Source of the DNA: Chloroflexota bacterium
GTDB taxonomy: Bacteria > Chloroflexota > FW602-bin22 > JAMCYS01
DNA: 7,753 nucleotides
Assembly (NCBI GenBank): GCA_021847625.1
Contig: JAJZQK010000133.1
Span: 1 to 7,753 of the forward strand
Direction of reading: 5' to 3'
Below are positions 5,837 to 7,753 of the stretch, in pieces; position 1 is the stretch's first letter; each line of letters begins with the position of its first letter. The notes below the pieces were generated by a model. That model was not told the DNA's origin, searched no databases, and saw only the letters and a list, made by a program, of their open reading frames with translations. The position numbers and the translations under genes were made by a program.

Positions 5837-5853
5837 GGGTACGAGAATCGTAC
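5808..5853. promoter_or_regulatory. Twin operator-like palindromes (probable Lrp/AsnC sites)
   Basis: Site 1 is ACGA-GAT-TCGT (5809-5819) and site 2 is GTACGA-GAA-TCGTAC (5839-5853). They agree at 11 of 12 bases over ACGAGAWTCGTA, and their centres (5814, 5846) are 32 bp apart, about three helical turns, so both present the same DNA face. Site 1 overlaps the -35 box and site 2 lies just past the -10. The two-arm form with a 3-nt centre matches the general shape described for Lrp/AsnC (feast/famine) regulators. Autorepression by the gene that follows is the natural inference. Confidence 0.6.
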
Positions 5854-5878
5854 AAGGGCCCGCAAAGGAGCTCGCACG

Positions 5879-6727
5879 ATGACCGGTTTAGACCAGCTAG
5901 ATAGACAGATCGTGGCGCTCTTGCAGAAGAACGGTCGCCTGGCGAACCAGGAGATCGGCCGCCAGCTGGGCGTCACCGAGGGCACCGTCCGCAAGCGTCT
6001 GGAACGCCTGCTGGCGGAGGGCTGGATCCGCGTCGTGGCCGTGGCCGACCCCTCCGCCTTCGGCTTCGGCGTGCATACCTTCATCGGCATCCAGGCCGAC
6101 CTGACCCATGCCCCGGACATCGCCGCCCAGCTGGCGGGGCTGCCCGAGGTGCTCGGCGTCTACCAGACCACCGGCGGCTACGACGTGCTGGTCGAACTGG
6201 CCCTCCCCTCCAACGACGCCATGCTCTCCTTCCTCGCCAACCAGCTGGGGAAGATCCAGGGCGTGCGGCACTCGGAGGTCTACCACGTGATGCGCGTCTT
6301 CAAGCGCGCCCGCGACTGGCGCCTGCCGGAGCAGCCGGCCAACAAAGCCTCCAAGGTGCTGGTGGTGGACGACGACGCCCGCTTCGTGCGGGCGACGAGG
6401 GCCATCCTCACCCGCAGCGGCTACGAGGTGGTCTGCGCCCCCGGCTGCGGCGACGGCCTGCGCCGGGTGGAGGAGGAGCGGCCCGACCTCATCCTCCTCG
6501 TCTGCACGGCGGGTTCGCTGGGCGAGGTCTCCAAGGTGACGTGCATGCTGAAGGAGCACCGCGACCTGCGCAGCATCCCCATCCTGCTGGTCAACGAGGT
6601 GGAGCAAGACCGACCCTGGCGGCGGGGCAAGACCGAGGCGAGCGGGTTGGCCGTGGATAGCTGGTTGGACAAGCCCGTCGAGGCGGATGCCCTGCTGGGT
6701 GAGGTGGCGCGGCTTTTGGCAAAGTGA
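5879..6727 (+). CDS. Lrp/AsnC regulator fused to a degenerate response-regulator receiver domain
   Basis: A 282-residue fusion; ordinary Lrp/AsnC proteins have about 150-165. Residues 5-52 form the HTH (LDRQIVALLQKNGRLANQEIG, then VTEGTVRKRLERLLAEGWI). Residues 65-143 form the RAM ligand-binding and oligomerisation domain with the GGYDVLVEL effector-pocket motif (Gly99-Leu106). After a short linker, 158-281 is a CheY-like receiver: VLVVDDD (Asp164-166) acid cluster and DKP (Lys265) are kept. The phospho-acceptor position is Val208 (DLILLVC instead of DLILLD), and the Thr/Ser switch is Asn239. Phosphorylation is thus unlikely; the domain probably senses by ligand or protein contact. All four cysteines (186, 190, 209, 222) are in it. 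The ATG at 5879 has AAAGGAG 8 nt upstream. Sat follows 118 bp downstream on the same strand, suggesting a role in sulfur metabolism. Domain calls are strong; the role is inferred. Confidence 0.92.
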   Translation: MTGLDQLDRQIVALLQKNGRLANQEIGRQLGVTEGTVRKRLERLLAEGWIRVVAVADPSAFGFGVHTFIGIQADLTHAPDIAAQLAGLPEVLGVYQTTGGYDVLVELALPSNDAMLSFLANQLGKIQGVRHSEVYHVMRVFKRARDWRLPEQPANKASKVLVVDDDARFVRATRAILTRSGYEVVCAPGCGDGLRRVEEERPDLILLVCTAGSLGEVSKVTCMLKEHRDLRSIPILLVNEVEQDRPWRRGKTEASGLAVDSWLDKPVEADALLGEVARLLAK

Positions 6728-6751
6728 GGGAACCTTGACCGGCGTGGGCCG

Positions 6752-6768
6752 CGGCCAGGCGCGGCCGG
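6752..6768. repeat. GC-rich hairpin between regulator and sat
   Basis: GCGGCC and GGCCGC pair around a 5-nt loop (about 6757-6773 by reading, in a run of GGCC repeats, so the exact arms can shift). No T-tract follows, so it is not a standard terminator. It could slow or stabilise the transcript between the two genes. Confidence 0.25.
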
Positions 6769-6799
6769 CCCGGCCGCCCGATCTTTCGAGCCCAGGTGA

Positions 6800-6818
6800 G
6801 CCCCCGAACGGTGGGGGC
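6800..6818 (+). other. Hairpin in the sat leader
   Basis: GCCCCC (6800-6805) and GGGGGC (6813-6818) form a perfect 6-bp stem around a 7-nt loop, followed by AAATATC rather than a T-run. It ends 17 nt before the Shine-Dalgarno sequence of sat. It may be an attenuator-like or stabilising structure; no promoter was seen between the regulator and sat. Confidence 0.35.
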
Positions 6819-6845
6819 AAATATCAGCGATGATTGGAGGAAGGC

Positions 6846-7753
6846 ATGGTCGACAATTCCCTGTCTCCACACGGCGGTAAGATCGTCGAACGGGTGGCGG
6901 ACCCCGTGCAGGCCGCCAAGGGCCTGAAGGGGCTCAAACAGGTGCCGTTGACGAGCCCGCAAGCACGCGAGTGCATCGGCATCGCCTACGGCTTCTTCTC
7001 TCCCCTCGAGGGCTTCATGACCAAGGCCGACGTAGACTCGGTGGTCTCCAAGATGACCTTGGCCAACGGCTACGTCTGGAGCATCCCTCTCGTCTTCGAC
7101 ATGTCCCAGGGCCAGATTGACGAGCTGGGCCTCAAGGAGGGCGACACGCTCCTCCTCACCTACCAGGATAACCCGTTTGCCACCCTGGAGGTCGAGGAGG
7201 TCTTCGCCTACGACAAGGACTTTATGGCGAAGAACGTCTACGGCACGGCCGAGGACAAGCATCCGGGCGTCCGCCGCACGCGGGCCTACAAGGACAAGTT
7301 CGTCGGCGGCAAGATCACCATCGTCAACCCGCCGCAGTTCAACGCCCCCTTCGACAAGTTCTGGTTCCCGCCGAGCGCGCAGCGCCGGAAGTTCGCCGAC
7401 CTGGGCTGGAAGAAGGTCGTCGCCCACCAGACGCGCAACGTCCCCCACACCGGCCACGAGTGGCTGATGAAGGGGGCCTATTTCGCCGCTAACGCCGACG
7501 CCATCCTCGTCAACCCGGTCATCGGCGAGAAGCGCCAGGGCGACTACATCGACGAGGCCATTCTGCTCACCCACGACGTCCTACGCACGGCCGGCTACTT
7601 TAAGGAGGAGATCCACACGACCTCCATGCTGATGTGGGACATGCGCTACGCCGGGCCGCGTGAGGCCGTCTTCCACGCCATCGTGCGCAAGAACCTCGGC
7701 TGCACGCACCACATGTTCGGCCGCGACCACGCCGGCGTGGGCACCTACTACGA
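6846..7753 (+). CDS. sat: Sulfate adenylyltransferase (ATP sulfurylase), 3' end outside window
   Basis: Makes adenosine 5'-phosphosulfate (APS) and pyrophosphate from ATP and sulfate in the cytoplasm, the activation step of sulfate reduction; the reverse reaction serves sulfur oxidation. The first 302 residues are present, about three quarters of a typical 380-420-residue enzyme. The N-terminal PUA-like domain (about 1-165, with GFFSPLEGFM at 49-58) precedes the catalytic domain. Signature QTRNVPHTGHE (195-205) carries the HxxH histidines 201 and 204, and GRDHAGVG (292-299) is the second nucleotide-binding motif. The signature has Val199 where many enzymes have Pro and Thr202 where many have Arg, a variant I associate with dissimilatory-type Sat. 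The ATG at 6846 has GGAGG 5 nt upstream. It is probably co-transcribed with the Lrp-receiver gene; apr, qmo or dsr genes may follow outside. Confidence 0.95.
   Translation, partial: MVDNSLSPHGGKIVERVADPVQAAKGLKGLKQVPLTSPQARECIGIAYGFFSPLEGFMTKADVDSVVSKMTLANGYVWSIPLVFDMSQGQIDELGLKEGDTLLLTYQDNPFATLEVEEVFAYDKDFMAKNVYGTAEDKHPGVRRTRAYKDKFVGGKITIVNPPQFNAPFDKFWFPPSAQRRKFADLGWKKVVAHQTRNVPHTGHEWLMKGAYFAANADAILVNPVIGEKRQGDYIDEAILLTHDVLRTAGYFKEEIHTTSMLMWDMRYAGPREAVFHAIVRKNLGCTHHMFGRDHAGVGTYY

Noticed and set aside
6734..6762. A separate promoter for sat (TTGACC near 6733-6738)
   Set aside because: The -35-like box has only GC-rich sequence at the -10 distance, so co-transcription with the regulator is more likely.
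6591..7574. A 327-codon minus-strand open frame
   Set aside because: It lies antisense to the end of the Lrp-receiver gene and to sat, whose conserved motifs prove the plus strand is coding.
1..7753. CRISPR array, tRNA, rRNA, transposase or phage genes
   Set aside because: No regularly spaced direct repeats, no tRNA-like cloverleaf and no transposase, integrase or phage-type protein were found on either strand.

Overview
This is a GC-rich bacterial window, probably from an environmental Chloroflexota (Dehalococcoidia-like) genome. That assignment is an inference from three things: a Tat/lipoprotein solute-binding protein with a long Ala/Pro/Thr linker, short dispersed palindromes of the GGGCGAAC...GTTCGCCC and GGATTCCCGC...GCGGGAATGAC types, and a dissimilatory-looking ATP sulfurylase. 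None of these proves the phylum.

Left part (1-2960): two dispersed hairpin repeats at the edge, then a minus-strand unit read from 2897 down to 209. It encodes a MarR regulator, a 14-TM DHA2-type MFS drug exporter and a second MarR regulator. The unit has its own promoter (TTGTTT-17-TATAAT) and is separated from the next gene by a strong hairpin terminator (2980-3011).

Middle part (3045-5428): a minus-strand gene for a Tat-exported family 5 (peptide/nickel type) ABC substrate-binding lipoprotein with no permease genes beside it. It is preceded by a leader of about 220 nt that can form hairpins and by a promoter with a perfect -10 box. Upstream lie a palindrome and a pair of inverted copies of the GGATTCCCGC repeat, then a short membrane protein fragment that looks like the start of a SpoIIM-like (DUF95) protein cut off next to the repeats.

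Right part (5429-7753): an intergenic region of about 450 bp with several palindromes, then two plus-strand genes. The first encodes an Lrp/AsnC regulator fused to a C-terminal response-regulator receiver domain that has lost its phospho-acceptor aspartate. The second is sat (sulfate adenylyltransferase), which runs off the window end. Two near-identical operator-like palindromes (ACGA-GAW-TCGT) centred 32 bp apart flank the predicted promoter of the regulator. The most interesting hypothesis is that this Lrp-pseudoreceiver protein regulates itself through these sites and controls sat and whatever sulfur genes follow.
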